Below are positions 8,977 to 18,009 of a DNA stretch of 64,000 bases, piece after piece; the stretch's first letter is position 1, and each line of letters begins with the position of its first letter. Source of the DNA: Deltaproteobacteria bacterium. GTDB lineage: Bacteria; Desulfobacterota; Desulfarculia; Desulfarculales; Desulfarculaceae. The position numbers were made by a program, and so were the translations under genes. A model generated the notes under the pieces. That model saw nothing but the letters and a program-made list of their open reading frames with translations, searched no databases and was not told where the DNA came from. The DNA lies in assembly GCA_020444165.1 (NCBI GenBank), contig JAHLLK010000001.1, positions 129,908 to 193,907 of the forward strand, read 5' to 3'.

Positions 8977-9524
8977 GCGGGGTTCCTCCTAATGGGTATG
9001 TCGCACGCTGCATCCTGCACCGTGCTCCTGGGAGTATGGGCAAAAGGGCGATTTCACCTCAGCAAGCAAAGCCTGCTGGAGCCCCGGATTCTGCCAATAC
9101 TCACAAATCACGCGCCAATTTGGTTCGTGATTTGGCGGGCCATTTTTGGGGTTGATCCCTGGCTCGCTTGAGGCCTTGTGTATTTGACTAAAGCATGGTG
9201 TGACTAGTTAATTATTTATAATCACTCTGCTTTGTGGCATATTGCCGTGCGGCGGCCTCACTCCGGCTTCCGGACTCGGGCGGCGTGCGGGGATTTTACC
9301 AGTAGAAAAGGCGGTCTACCGGCGTCTCTTGGCCCGGGCCGTAATTAACTCTACCTGCTGGGAGGATAACCTGGAGCCCAGGTTTCGTCAATCCAGCCCC
9401 CGGGCCAGGCGCGCGGCGCGCGGCGCGGGGCCGGGCTGGTGGTGGAGGGTAGGCGGCCAAGGGGCGGCGCGGCCGGGGATGCGGGGGAGCGGGCGCCCCG
9501 CCCCGGGGGCCGCCCTTCCCCGGA
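8977..9524. other. Intergenic region upstream of lepA
   Basis: No gene is supported. Near the lepA end there is a palindromic repeat block (separate entry). An AT-rich stretch at 9190-9240 (minus strand GATTATAAATAATTAAC) is the likeliest place for the lepA promoter, but no clear -35 box is seen. The remainder, 9241-9524, is GC-rich and shows nothing recognisable. Confidence 0.45.
8998..9152. repeat. Palindromic mosaic intergenic repeat, copy B
   Basis: Contains GCATCCTGCACCGTGC, an AGCAAGC/GCCTGCT pair and AAATCACG...CGTGATTTGGCGGGCC. The same modules recur in different order near 5020-5092, 26442-26510 and 38770-38972. Confidence 0.6.
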
Positions 9525-10202
9525 CTATTGGCTGAAGCTGATGTCGCCGTACCAGGCCTCGGCCTCTCCTCCGGTCTGGTCGGTGTCGGTCATCACCGCG
9601 ACTCCCCGCACGGGGGGCGGCTCCTCCTGAAACAGGCGGCGGTAGTCCTCGGGCACGTTGCGAGCCTCGGTGACCCAGCGTCCCACCAGGGCGGGGCCGC
9701 TTTCCACGGCCAGGGTCTTCACATTGTCCGGGGCAAAGGGGTTGCCCGTGAATTCGCCTTTGGGCAGCCGGTTGGCCCAGACATAACAAATGGAGGTGCG
9801 GTTCCAGGGGAAAAAGGCGTCGAAGATCACGTAGACCCGGGCCGGGAAGTCGTCGCCCTCCTTGGTCCAGGCGTTGCCTTTTTCCAGGATGTTCCTGACC
9901 TTCCAAGACCAATTGAGCACCGGGGTCACTTTCAAATCCACGCTGACCTCCCGGTAGAGCCCCCCGGCGGTGCCGTCGCTCTGGGCGAACAGCACCTTGC
10001 CGTGGGGTCCCCGCACCAGGTCATAGCGGGTCTGGCCCTGGAACTCCTGGGTCTTCCAGCCCGCCAGGTCTCCGGCGCTGAAATTGCCCACCCGCTCCTC
10101 CTGGCCGGCCGCGGCGGCGCGGGGAGCCGCGCCCCCCAGGGCCAGCGTCCCCAGGAGCAAGATCACGCCCAGCGGGCCACGGAAGGGGGCCAGGGCCCTC
10201 AT
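9525..10202 (-). CDS. Exported DUF3047 protein
   Basis: A 225-residue protein with an N-terminal signal peptide (hydrophobic core VILLLGTLALGGAAP, likely cleavage after the Ala-rich segment), so it acts in the periplasm or outside. The rest matches the DUF3047 family: a beta-rich domain with LNWSWKVRNIL, FPARVYVIFDAFFP and ICYVWANRLPKG, ending in MTDTDQTGGEAEAWYGDI. The family resembles carbohydrate-binding jelly rolls, but its function is unknown. The open frame continues upstream to 10619; ATG 10202 is chosen because it gives a good signal peptide and has GGGG and AGGAG just upstream. It stands alone; the upstream region holds a dispersed repeat copy. Confidence 0.82.
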   Translation of the reverse strand: MRALAPFRGPLGVILLLGTLALGGAAPRAAAAGQEERVGNFSAGDLAGWKTQEFQGQTRYDLVRGPHGKVLFAQSDGTAGGLYREVSVDLKVTPVLNWSWKVRNILEKGNAWTKEGDDFPARVYVIFDAFFPWNRTSICYVWANRLPKGEFTGNPFAPDNVKTLAVESGPALVGRWVTEARNVPEDYRRLFQEEPPPVRGVAVMTDTDQTGGEAEAWYGDISFSQ

Positions 10203-10423
10203 GATCCCCGATTCTCCTGCCGAATCCCCTGGCCGGTGGCGGCGCAACGGACATCCAGGCCGTGCCAAGGCCCGCCGGGCAGGGAAGCCTGCCGGAGCGC
10301 ATGCCAACCGGGACAGCCGCGGCAGATGTAACCGGTGGGCGAAAGGCAGGGCGGTTCCTGGGACGGACGGTCGGTAGAACGGGATGAAACTGGGGAGGAC
10401 ATGACTGGAGACTCCCATAAGGG

Positions 10424-10690
10424 TTGACCCGGAAATTTCCTGAAGCCCGGGTGTCCGGCTGCGCCAGATGCCCGCCGGCCGCACCCGCGACTTCGCGCCA
10501 ACCGCGACGTAGCCCTGGCTACGCCTCTCGGTTGTCGCTCGTTCGTCGCCTTGCCGGCCGCCAGCGGGCTCTGCCGGTCCAGGTGACAAAACGCGACCTG
10601 GAAAACCGGAAGGCATCAAGGCAAAAACTGTCTCAAATCAGATCGTTGTCGATCCAAGCACCCGGCCCCTACGGAATATCCGGGTTCAAC
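10424..10690 (+). repeat. MITE-like dispersed element, copy 1
   Basis: The ends are inverted repeats: GTTGACCCGGAAATTTCC at the left and GGAATATCCGGGTTCAAC at the right. Inside are a GGGTGTC/GATGCCC hairpin and a long hairpin with CAACCG (10499-10504) pairing CGGTTG and GTAGCC pairing GGCTAC, then a conserved block ending GGTGACAAAACG. Related copies lie at 21252-21515 (inverted) and 54347-54667. No transposase is encoded. The flanks 10203-10423 and 10691-11013 hold no gene. Confidence 0.8.
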
Positions 10691-11013
10691 CGACGTCAAA
10701 CTATTGACGTCGGGCGAGGCGTCTCAGGAAATTATATCAAAATTTCGGCCGAAGCAAGAGTTTGCCAACCTGGGAATCGGGGACTAAAGCCCGCGGAAAC
10801 CCGGGCCGCAGCGGGGGGGAGGGTTGCTTCCGGCCCGCAGGCGGCTGCTCAGGAACGCGCAAGGCCCCATTCCGGCGGAAAATCTGCCCGCGCCCGCGCC
10901 AATCCCCCGACGCGGCTTCCGCGGCCGGCGGGCGGGCGGGGTCAAAACTCCGGCGGAGCGGAGCCGCCCCGCCGGCGTCAGCTTGTCACCGGGAAGAGAG
11001 CCCGGCGCGGGGC

Positions 11014-12072
11014 TCAGAGCCCGCCGCCGCCCTGGAGGTAGGCCAGGGCCTGGTCGGCCCGCAGCATGCCCCAGCCGGTAGTGGCGTCCACCCCCGCTTC
11101 CCCCAGGTCCTCGGCCGTGCCGCAGAGCACGTTCCGCAGCCAGTCCACCCGGGCCGGGCCCTTGTCCGGCAGGTTCAGGCCCAGGTCCTTGGCCTCGGAC
11201 AGCACCAGGGCGGCCACCCCGCTGACCATGGGCGCGGCAAAGGAGGTGCCGTCCACCGGATAATAGCCGTTGGGGTCGTAGGGATTGTAGGTCTGGGCGA
11301 TGTCCACCCCCGGGGCCATGAGGCCGAACTGGCCGTCCTCCAGGGGGAAGTTGGAAAAGTCCGCCTTGTTCTTGTTCTGGTCCACGGCGCCCACGGACAG
11401 GGTGGAGGAAAAGTAGGCTGGGTCACAGGCAAACGGCAGGTCGGAGTTGCCGGCGGACGCCACCACCAGGACACCGTGATCGTAAGCGTACTGGCAGGCT
11501 TCCGCGAGGCCGGGGTATTCGGAGTAAGTGCCCCAGGAGGCGTTTATCACATCGGCGCCCTCATCCACCGCATAGCGGATGGCCTGGAGAGGGGCGTTAT
11601 AGGCATATGGCGTGACCACGGAGCCCAGCATCTTCTCCATCATCAAGGTAGTGTTGAAGGCTATCCCCGCGGCGCCATAGTCGTTGTTGGTCCGTTGCCC
11701 GATAATTCCGGCAGTGACATTACCATGAGCGACATAGGTGGAGGAATATTCGTAATAAGGGAAGGTGTCCCAATAATAGAAATCCAGACTGTGGTCTGTA
11801 TCCAAGTTAGCTAAATCGTGATAATAATAGGTGGCGGTCCTTTTGGCGTAATCACGCTTCACTGAGCAGGCTATCCCATTGTCCAGCACCGCCACCGTGA
11901 CATCCTGGCGGCCGCCCATCTGCAAGTCCCAGGCTGCTTCCATGCCGATGGCCTTGAGGCCCCATTGCTGGGGATAGAGCGGATCGTTGGGTTGGAAAGC
12001 CGGGGCCAACCCGGCCAGGGCCAGGCCCAGAAAAGACACCAAGGCCAAAAGCAAGGCCAACTTGCGCAGCAT
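11014..12072 (-). CDS. Secreted subtilisin-like serine protease (S8 family)
   Basis: A 352-residue protease with a signal peptide (KLALLLALVSFLGLALAGL, residues 4-22) directly followed by the mature domain, with no clear inhibitor prodomain. The catalytic triad is Asp64 (VAVLDNGI), His116 (VAHGNVTAGIIG) and Ser277 (GTSFAAPMVSGVAAL), with the oxyanion Asn209 (ASAGNS). The His motif reads HGNVTAG instead of the common HGTHVAG, which is within family variation. The region 70-115 is very Tyr-rich (TYYYHD, FPYYEYSSTY), probably a surface insertion. ATG 12072 has GGGGGGAAAA upstream; an in-frame extension to 12234 lacks support. It stands alone, convergent with nothing; substrate unknown. Confidence 0.9.
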   Translation of the reverse strand: MLRKLALLLALVSFLGLALAGLAPAFQPNDPLYPQQWGLKAIGMEAAWDLQMGGRQDVTVAVLDNGIACSVKRDYAKRTATYYYHDLANLDTDHSLDFYYWDTFPYYEYSSTYVAHGNVTAGIIGQRTNNDYGAAGIAFNTTLMMEKMLGSVVTPYAYNAPLQAIRYAVDEGADVINASWGTYSEYPGLAEACQYAYDHGVLVVASAGNSDLPFACDPAYFSSTLSVGAVDQNKNKADFSNFPLEDGQFGLMAPGVDIAQTYNPYDPNGYYPVDGTSFAAPMVSGVAALVLSEAKDLGLNLPDKGPARVDWLRNVLCGTAEDLGEAGVDATTGWGMLRADQALAYLQGGGGL

Positions 12073-12300
12073 TTTTCCCCCCGTGGAAAATCGAATGAAC
12101 GCTGAACGGCCGTGAACCCTCTGGCACGGCCGGACGCCGGGCGCAGTCCCTCGCCTCGGGCGGCGTATTTGGCCCTCGGTCAACGAAACCGCAGCACTTA
12201 TTTGGCAGGCCCCCCGAAAAGAACTACGCAGCATGCGTACAGTATAGAGAATAAACCAGGACCGGAGTCCCGGTCAAGCTGTTACAGCCTGCTGACCGCC

Positions 12301-12342
12301 AAAAAGCCCGGCCCCGCCCGGGTAATAGCTCCCGGGCGGGGC
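12301..12342 (-). terminator. Rho-independent terminator after the acyl-CoA synthetase
   Basis: On the minus strand GCCCCGCCCGGG (12331-12342) pairs perfectly with CCCGGGCGGGGC (12311-12322) over an 8-base loop, then CGGGC and TTTTT. This is one of the clearest terminators in the window. Confidence 0.88.
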
Positions 12343-12360
12343 AAGGTCGAAAAATACTGG

Positions 12361-14100
12361 TTATTTTTTGCCGATTTCCTCGGCCCGAAGCACCCGCCGG
12401 AGCACCTTGCCCACGGCCGACACCGGCAACTGGTCGCGGAACTCCACCTCCCGGGGCCGCTTGTACCCGGTCAGGTTCTCGCGGCAGAACTCCAGGATCT
12501 CTTCCTCCGTGGCCTCGGCCCCGGCTTTGAGCTGCACAAAGGCCTTGACCTTCTCGCCGGAGCGGGGGTCGGGCACCCCGATCACCGCCGCCGCCTGCAC
12601 CTTGGGATGGGTGTAGAGCACCTCCTCGATCTCCCGGGGATAGGCGTTGAACCCGCCCACCAGGATGAGGTCCTTTTTGCGGTCGGTGATGGTCAGGAAC
12701 CCGTCTTCGTCCAGATGGCCGATGTCGCCGGTGAGGAAGTAACGTTGGCCGTCGATCTCGCGGAACACCTCGGCGTCGGCGTCGGGGCGGTTCCAGTAGC
12801 CCACCATGACCTGGGGACCCGAGCCGGCGATCTCGCCGTCCTCGCCCAGGGGCAGGGTGGTGGTGCCGGTGTCCAGATCCACGATGGCGATGTCGGTGTC
12901 CGGCAGGGGCAGACCCACGGTGCCCACCTTGCGGGTCTCGGGATCGGTGGGGTTCACGGTCAACACCGGGCTGGTTTCGGACAGGCCGTAGCCCTCGAAG
13001 ATTATCGAGCCGGTCTTTTCCTCGAATTGCCGGAGCACCTCCACCGGCAACGGCGCGCCGCCCGAGCCGCAGGCGCGGATGGAGGTCAGGTCGAAGTTGC
13101 CCACCAGGGGATGGTGGATCATGGCCGTGAAGATGGTGGGCACGGCGATGACCGCGGTGCATTTGTAGTTCTGGATGGCCTCCAACACCGGGGTGAAGGG
13201 CGGTTTGCCGGCCCGGGGATCGGGGATGCACACCAGCCGGCTGCCGGTGCGCACCGAATTGAGCAGGCACAGGGTGAGCCCGAAGCTGTGGTACCAGGGC
13301 AACACCCCCAGGAAGGTCTCGGCGCCGCCCGGCCGGTAGCGTTGATAGGGCCCGCCCGGCTTATCGGGAGGAAGTTGCACCCAGATCTCGGTGGCCTGGG
13401 AGTTGTAAACCAGGCTGCGGTGCAACAACGCCGCGCCCTTGGGCACCCCGGTGGTGCCGCCGGTGTAGATGATCAGCGCCAGGTCCTGGTTGGGATCGAT
13501 GCTCACCGCCGGGGGCTGGGGCGGGGTGCTTTTCAGCACCTGGTCATAGCTCAGATGCCCGGCCTGGTGGGAGTCCGCTTTGGGGATCTTGCCCAAGAGC
13601 CCGCCCAAGAAGCCCTTCAAGGGGGGCAGCCAGGCCTTCAGGTTCGCGTAGACCAGGGTTTCCACGCCAGTGCCGGCGATGGCCTCGCAGGCAGTGGCGT
13701 AAAACTGCGGGTGGTCCATGACGAACAGGGCCTTGGCCCCGCTGTCCAAAAGCTGCTTGTGCAGCTCCCGGGCGGTGTACAGGGGGTTGCAGGTCACCGC
13801 CACCGCCCCGGCGCGGAGGATGCCGAAAAAGATCACCGGAAACTGGGGGAGGTTGGGCAGGAACATGGCCACGCGGTCGCCCTTTTCGATGCCCCGGGAG
13901 GCCAGGAAGCCGGCGGTGCGTTGGGCCGCGTCCCAACTCTGGGTAAAGGTGCGCGTGGCGCCCTCGAAGATGGTGAAGGTGGCATCCGGATAGAGGCGGG
14001 CGGCGTCCTCCAAAAGCGCGTACACGGGTTTGTCGAAACCACTGATCTCATAGGGCACGCCTTGCGGCCACCGGTCTCCTTGCCAAGGCTTCCTCTCCAT
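12361..14100 (-). CDS. Long-chain acyl-CoA synthetase (AMP-forming, FadD-like)
   Basis: A 579-residue adenylate-forming enzyme that would activate a fatty or other carboxylic acid with ATP and CoA. The P-loop-like motif YTGGTTGVPKGA, the A5 motif GYGLSETSP, the A7 motif YFLTGDIG and the hinge DRKKDLILVGGFNAYPREIEE are all present, and the catalytic C-terminal Lys lies in LPVSAVGKVLRR. The sequence most resembles long-chain-fatty-acid CoA ligases; chain-length preference cannot be read. ATG 14100 has GGGGAGGAGCAG just before it; the open frame extends 43 codons further without a ribosome binding site. Single-gene unit with a strong terminator downstream. Confidence 0.92.
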   Translation of the reverse strand: MERKPWQGDRWPQGVPYEISGFDKPVYALLEDAARLYPDATFTIFEGATRTFTQSWDAAQRTAGFLASRGIEKGDRVAMFLPNLPQFPVIFFGILRAGAVAVTCNPLYTARELHKQLLDSGAKALFVMDHPQFYATACEAIAGTGVETLVYANLKAWLPPLKGFLGGLLGKIPKADSHQAGHLSYDQVLKSTPPQPPAVSIDPNQDLALIIYTGGTTGVPKGAALLHRSLVYNSQATEIWVQLPPDKPGGPYQRYRPGGAETFLGVLPWYHSFGLTLCLLNSVRTGSRLVCIPDPRAGKPPFTPVLEAIQNYKCTAVIAVPTIFTAMIHHPLVGNFDLTSIRACGSGGAPLPVEVLRQFEEKTGSIIFEGYGLSETSPVLTVNPTDPETRKVGTVGLPLPDTDIAIVDLDTGTTTLPLGEDGEIAGSGPQVMVGYWNRPDADAEVFREIDGQRYFLTGDIGHLDEDGFLTITDRKKDLILVGGFNAYPREIEEVLYTHPKVQAAAVIGVPDPRSGEKVKAFVQLKAGAEATEEEILEFCRENLTGYKRPREVEFRDQLPVSAVGKVLRRVLRAEEIGKK

Positions 14101-14435
14101 CTGCTCCTCCCCTCTGGTTCTGCGACACGCAAAATGGTTGTGTTGGCACCCCGCTGGGGGGTGGGCGTCCCCTGGTCGGACGCCCTGAATTTTTATAACA
14201 TACGGGGGGTGGCCAAAGGGAGATAGCACATGGGTTTGCCTGCCGTTTTAACCGCCATCATTCAGCAGCGCTGACGACGGCAGGGCCGGGCCCCAGGGGT
14301 GGCCGGGATCGGGAGGCGGCAAAGGGCTCCAGGGCGCATGGGGCGGGCGTCGGGCAGGCCCCCTGGGGCGGGCCCAGGCAAGTCCCCAGGGCCGGCCGGC
14401 GGAGCGGCCCCGGAGCGGGCAGGGGGAGGCGGCGC

Positions 14436-16022
14436 TCAGGCGGGCCGCAGGCGGTCGTTTTCCAAAAGGTAGTCCCGGCCGCAGGCCGCGCAATGGGCCT
14501 GGCCCGCTTGCAGGCTGAGGCGCTCCCCGCACTGGCACATCCAGCCCAGGGGATGGGCCGGGTTGCCGGCCACCAGGGCGTAGTCCGGCACGTCGTGGGT
14601 CACCACCGCGCCGGCGGCCACAAAGGCGTGGCGGCCGATGGTGTGGCCGCACACGATGGTGCAGTTGGCCCCCAGGGTGGCGCCTTCCCGCACCAGGGTG
14701 GGGCGGTATTCGTTTTTCCGGCTGATGGAGGCCCGGGGATTCACCACGTTGGTGAAGACCATGGAGGGGCCGCAGAACACGTGGTCCTCCAGGGTCACCC
14801 CTTCGAACACGCTTACGTTGTTCTGGATCTTCACCCCGCGGCCCACCACGGCCCGGGGGCCCACCACCACGTTCTGGCCCAGGGAGCAGCCTTCGCCGAT
14901 ACGGCTGCCGGTGATGACGTGGGCAAAATGCCAGATGCGGGTGCCTTGGCCGATGGAGGCCCCCTCGTCGATAAGGGCCGTGGGGTGGGCGGTGTAACCC
15001 GCGGCCTGGGTGCGGCCGAACTCGTCCACGCCGGGATGGGCCACCCCGCCGCTGTCCAGGGATTTCTGGCAGGCGTCCAAGACGGCCAGCACGGCCAAGC
15101 CCTCCCGGCCGTCGGTCAGGGGGGTGGCCCCGCTGGCCACGCAGTCCAGGAAATGGGCGCACTCGGCGGCCAAGGGCTCGCCCGCTTCCACCGCCACCTT
15201 CACGGGCTCCACCTTCTCGGCCACCGGGTGGCGGTGCTTCCAGGCGATCTTGTGGGGATAGAACAGGAGCTTGTCCGCGGGCAGGGTGTCGTCGAACACG
15301 GCCATGCCCGCCTCGCCCACCACCACCAGCTTCTGCTCCTTGAAGGGGTGCAGCCAGTTCACGAAGATGTGGGCCTTGACCCCGGAAGGGAAGCTCAGGT
15401 TGGACACGGTGACGTCGGCGATGGCGCTCTGCAAAAAAGTCCCGCCGTGGCTGGCCACCTGGTTCGGCATCTCCCCGGTCAGGGCCAGGATCACCGAGAT
15501 GTCATGGGGCGCAAACGACCAGACGATGTTCTCTTCCTGGCGCACCCGGCCCAGGTTCAGCCGGTTGGAATATATATAGTTGAGCCGCCCCAGCTCCCCC
15601 TCGTCCACCATGGCCTTCAGGCGGATCACCGCGGGGTGGTAGTGCAGGATGTGCCCCACCATCAAGACCAGGCCGGCGCCCTCCGCCCGGCGCACCAGCT
15701 CGCTCCCCTCGTCCAGGTCCAGGCACAGGGGCTTTTCCACGAACACGTGCTTGCCTTTGGCCAGGGCCCGGGCCACCAATTCGGCGTGGGTGGGGGCGGG
15801 GGTGCTGATCACCACCGCGGCGAGATCGGGGTCGGAAAGCACCGCCTCGGCTTCCGGCCAGAGGGCCACCCCGGGGTAGGCCCGCCCCACGGCCTCGCGG
15901 CGCTCCGGGTCCGGCTCCACCACGGCGGCCAGGGCCCCCAGGGCGGAAAAGTTGCGCACCAGGTTCTTGCCCCAGGCGCCGGCGCCGATAACGGCTACGC
16001 GGGGGGCGCTTCGTTCAGGCAT
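14436..16022 (-). CDS. Gfo/Idh/MocA oxidoreductase fused to hexapeptide acyltransferase and zinc ribbon
   Basis: A 528-residue three-part protein. Residues 1-335 form an NAD(P)-dependent sugar oxidoreductase (Rossmann motif GAGAWG at 13-18, catalytic-loop EKP at 96-98). Residues about 345-490 are a left-handed beta-helix acyltransferase with hexapeptide repeats (IGQGTRIWHFAHV, SIGEGCSLGQNV), like WbpD/WlbB. The tail has a zinc-ribbon-like Cys496, Cys498, Cys511, Cys514. Separate WbpB-like dehydrogenases and WbpD-like N-acetyltransferases make UDP-diacetamido-uronic acids for surface polysaccharide, so the fusion may join two neighbouring steps; that is inference. No aminotransferase or glycosyltransferase adjoins it. 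It lies 55 bp after the peptide-permease genes on the same strand. Confidence 0.88.
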   Translation of the reverse strand: MPERSAPRVAVIGAGAWGKNLVRNFSALGALAAVVEPDPERREAVGRAYPGVALWPEAEAVLSDPDLAAVVISTPAPTHAELVARALAKGKHVFVEKPLCLDLDEGSELVRRAEGAGLVLMVGHILHYHPAVIRLKAMVDEGELGRLNYIYSNRLNLGRVRQEENIVWSFAPHDISVILALTGEMPNQVASHGGTFLQSAIADVTVSNLSFPSGVKAHIFVNWLHPFKEQKLVVVGEAGMAVFDDTLPADKLLFYPHKIAWKHRHPVAEKVEPVKVAVEAGEPLAAECAHFLDCVASGATPLTDGREGLAVLAVLDACQKSLDSGGVAHPGVDEFGRTQAAGYTAHPTALIDEGASIGQGTRIWHFAHVITGSRIGEGCSLGQNVVVGPRAVVGRGVKIQNNVSVFEGVTLEDHVFCGPSMVFTNVVNPRASISRKNEYRPTLVREGATLGANCTIVCGHTIGRHAFVAAGAVVTHDVPDYALVAGNPAHPLGWMCQCGERLSLQAGQAHCAACGRDYLLENDRLRPA

Positions 16023-16077
16023 GGGTTCCTTTCCAGGCGGTCCGGGCTGGTTTGCGGCCCCGACAGCCAGCCTGCTC

Positions 16078-16938
16078 TCAGTGCAGCCGGGGGTCCAGCG
16101 AGTCCCGGATGCCCTCGCCCAGGAGGTTGTAGCCCAGCACCGTGATCAGGATGGCCAGGCCCGGGAAGAAGGAGAGCCACCAGGCGATCTCGATGTTGTC
16201 CTTGCCCTGGGAAAGGATGTTGCCCCAACTTGGGTCCGGCGGCTGCACCCCCAGGCCCAGGAAGGAGAGCCCGCTCTCGGTGAGGATGGCCCCGGCCACC
16301 CCCAGGGTGGCGGCCACCAAGACCGGGGCCAGGGCGTTGGGGAGGATGTGGCGGAAGATGATCCGCAGATCGCCGGCCCCCAGGCTGCGGGCCGCCACCA
16401 CGTACTCGCGCTCCTTCAAGGTCAGAAATTCCGCCCGCACCAAACGGGCCACCCCCATCCAGCCGGTGAGCCCGATCACCGCCATGATATTGGTGATATC
16501 CGGGTCCAAGAGGGCGATGACCGCCAAAATGAGGAAGAAGGTGGGGAAGCACAGCATCATGTCGGTGAAGCGCATGATCACCGCGTCCACCCGGCCGCCG
16601 TAAAACCCGGCCAGGGAGCCCAAAAAGGCCCCGATCAGGGTGGCCAGCCCGGCCGCCACCAGGCCCACCTGCAGGCTCACCCGGCTGCCGTAGACCATGC
16701 GGCTGAACACGTCGCGGCCCAGATCGTCGGTGCCGAACAGATGGGTCAGGCTGGGGGGCATGAGGATGTTGGCCACGTCAATGGCGTCCGGGTCCAGGGG
16801 GGCCAGCCAGGGAGCCAGGGCGGCCACCACCAACAGGGAAAGCACCACGGCTAAGCCGGCCAGGGCCAGGCGGTTGGTCTTCAGCCGGGTCATGAACTCG
16901 CCGTAGAGGCCCAGGTCGCCGGGGGATTGGCTGGTCAT
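16078..16938 (-). CDS. ABC peptide/nickel transporter permease (DppC/OppC family)
   Basis: A 286-residue inner-membrane permease with six predicted helices and the cytoplasmic EAA loop [20 protein letters not shown] that docks on the ATPase. The N-terminal OppC_N segment ([15 protein letters not shown]) and the motif [15 protein letters not shown] are typical of the DppC/OppC branch. The start ATG overlaps the stop of the DppB-like gene by four bases. No ATP-binding subunit (DppD/DppF) is encoded nearby, so the transporter must borrow ATPases encoded elsewhere. The solute (oligopeptide, dipeptide, nickel or another small molecule) cannot be decided from the sequence. Confidence 0.92.
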   Translation of the reverse strand: MTSQSPGDLGLYGEFMTRLKTNRLALAGLAVVLSLLVVAALAPWLAPLDPDAIDVANILMPPSLTHLFGTDDLGRDVFSRMVYGSRVSLQVGLVAAGLATLIGAFLGSLAGFYGGRVDAVIMRFTDMMLCFPTFFLILAVIALLDPDITNIMAVIGLTGWMGVARLVRAEFLTLKEREYVVAARSLGAGDLRIIFRHILPNALAPVLVAATLGVAGAILTESGLSFLGLGVQPPDPSWGNILSQGKDNIEIAWWLSFFPGLAILITVLGYNLLGEGIRDSLDPRLH

Positions 16939-17912
16939 CGCGAGTTCCTCACCCGGGGATCGGCCAAGGCGTAGCCCACGTCGGCCAAGAGGTTGCCCAC
17001 CAGGGTCAACACCGCGCCGATGACCAGGCCGCCCATGACCAGGGGGTAGTCCCGGGCCATGACCGCGTCGTAGAACAGTTTGCCCATGCCGGGGATGGCG
17101 AAGATGGACTCGAAGATCACCGAGCCGCCGATGAGCCCCGGCACCGACAGCCCCAACAGGGTGATCAAGGGCATCATGGCGTTACGTAGCGCGTGATGGT
17201 AGATCACCGCGCCTTCGCCCAGGCCCTTGGCCCGCGCGGTGGTGATGTAGTCCTGGCGGATAACCTCCAGCATGTTGCCCCGCATATAGCGGCTCATGCC
17301 GGCCAGGCCGGCAAAGGCCGAGAGGATCACCGGCAGGCAGAGGTGCCGGGCATAATCCCAAATCTGGCCCAGGGGGGAGAGCTGGTCGTGGTCCAGGCTG
17401 GCGATCCCCGAGATGGGCAGCCAACCCAGGTGCACCCCAAAGACGATCATGCACAACAAGGCCAACCAGAAGGTGGGCGTGGCAAAGCCCACGAACACGA
17501 ACACCGTGGTGGCCTGGTCAAAGGGCGAGCCCCGGTGGGTGGCGCTGTAGACCCCGATGGGCACGGCCACCCCCAGGACCAACAGGAGGCTCAGCACGTT
17601 GATGGTGATGGTGATGGGCAGGCGCTCCACGATCTTGTCCAGCACCGGCCGGCCGTCCGGCGAGAAGCTGGTGCCAAAATCCAGGCGGGCCAGGCGGGTG
17701 AGCCAATTCCAGTACTGCACGGGCACCGGCTTGTCCAGGCCGTACAGCTTGATCATGCGCTCCTTGGCGATGGCGCTGATCTTGGGGTTCAAATCAGTGG
17801 CCAGGTCGGTGGGGGTGCCGGGAGCCAGATGCATGACCAGAAAGCTGATCAGGGTGATGCCGATCAGCAAGGGCACCATCATCAACAGGCGTTTGGCCAG
17901 ATAGCTCAGCAT
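16935..17912 (-). CDS. ABC peptide/nickel transporter permease (DppB/OppB family)
   Basis: A 325-residue inner-membrane permease, partner of the DppC-like protein. The N terminus [20 protein letters not shown] and early motif APGTP are family hallmarks, six helices are visible, and the EAA loop is [19 protein letters not shown]. It lies between the binding-protein gene (97 bp upstream) and the second permease (4-bp overlap), and the three are transcribed together on the minus strand. Normal length; nothing unusual apart from the absence of the ATPase genes. Confidence 0.93.
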   Translation of the reverse strand: MLSYLAKRLLMMVPLLIGITLISFLVMHLAPGTPTDLATDLNPKISAIAKERMIKLYGLDKPVPVQYWNWLTRLARLDFGTSFSPDGRPVLDKIVERLPITITINVLSLLLVLGVAVPIGVYSATHRGSPFDQATTVFVFVGFATPTFWLALLCMIVFGVHLGWLPISGIASLDHDQLSPLGQIWDYARHLCLPVILSAFAGLAGMSRYMRGNMLEVIRQDYITTARAKGLGEGAVIYHHALRNAMMPLITLLGLSVPGLIGGSVIFESIFAIPGMGKLFYDAVMARDYPLVMGGLVIGAVLTLVGNLLADVGYALADPRVRNSR

Positions 17913-18009
17913 ATCTCCGTGATTTCCCCGGGAAGGGGGACCAGGGGCCGCCTTCCCGCCGACATGGCCGGGGCGGGCCTCGGCCTGGTTCCCCGTTTGG
18001 CACGGGGGG

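Noticed and set aside
10762..11814. A 350-codon plus-strand frame
   Set aside because: It overlaps the subtilase gene antisense; the subtilase has a full catalytic triad and signal peptide.
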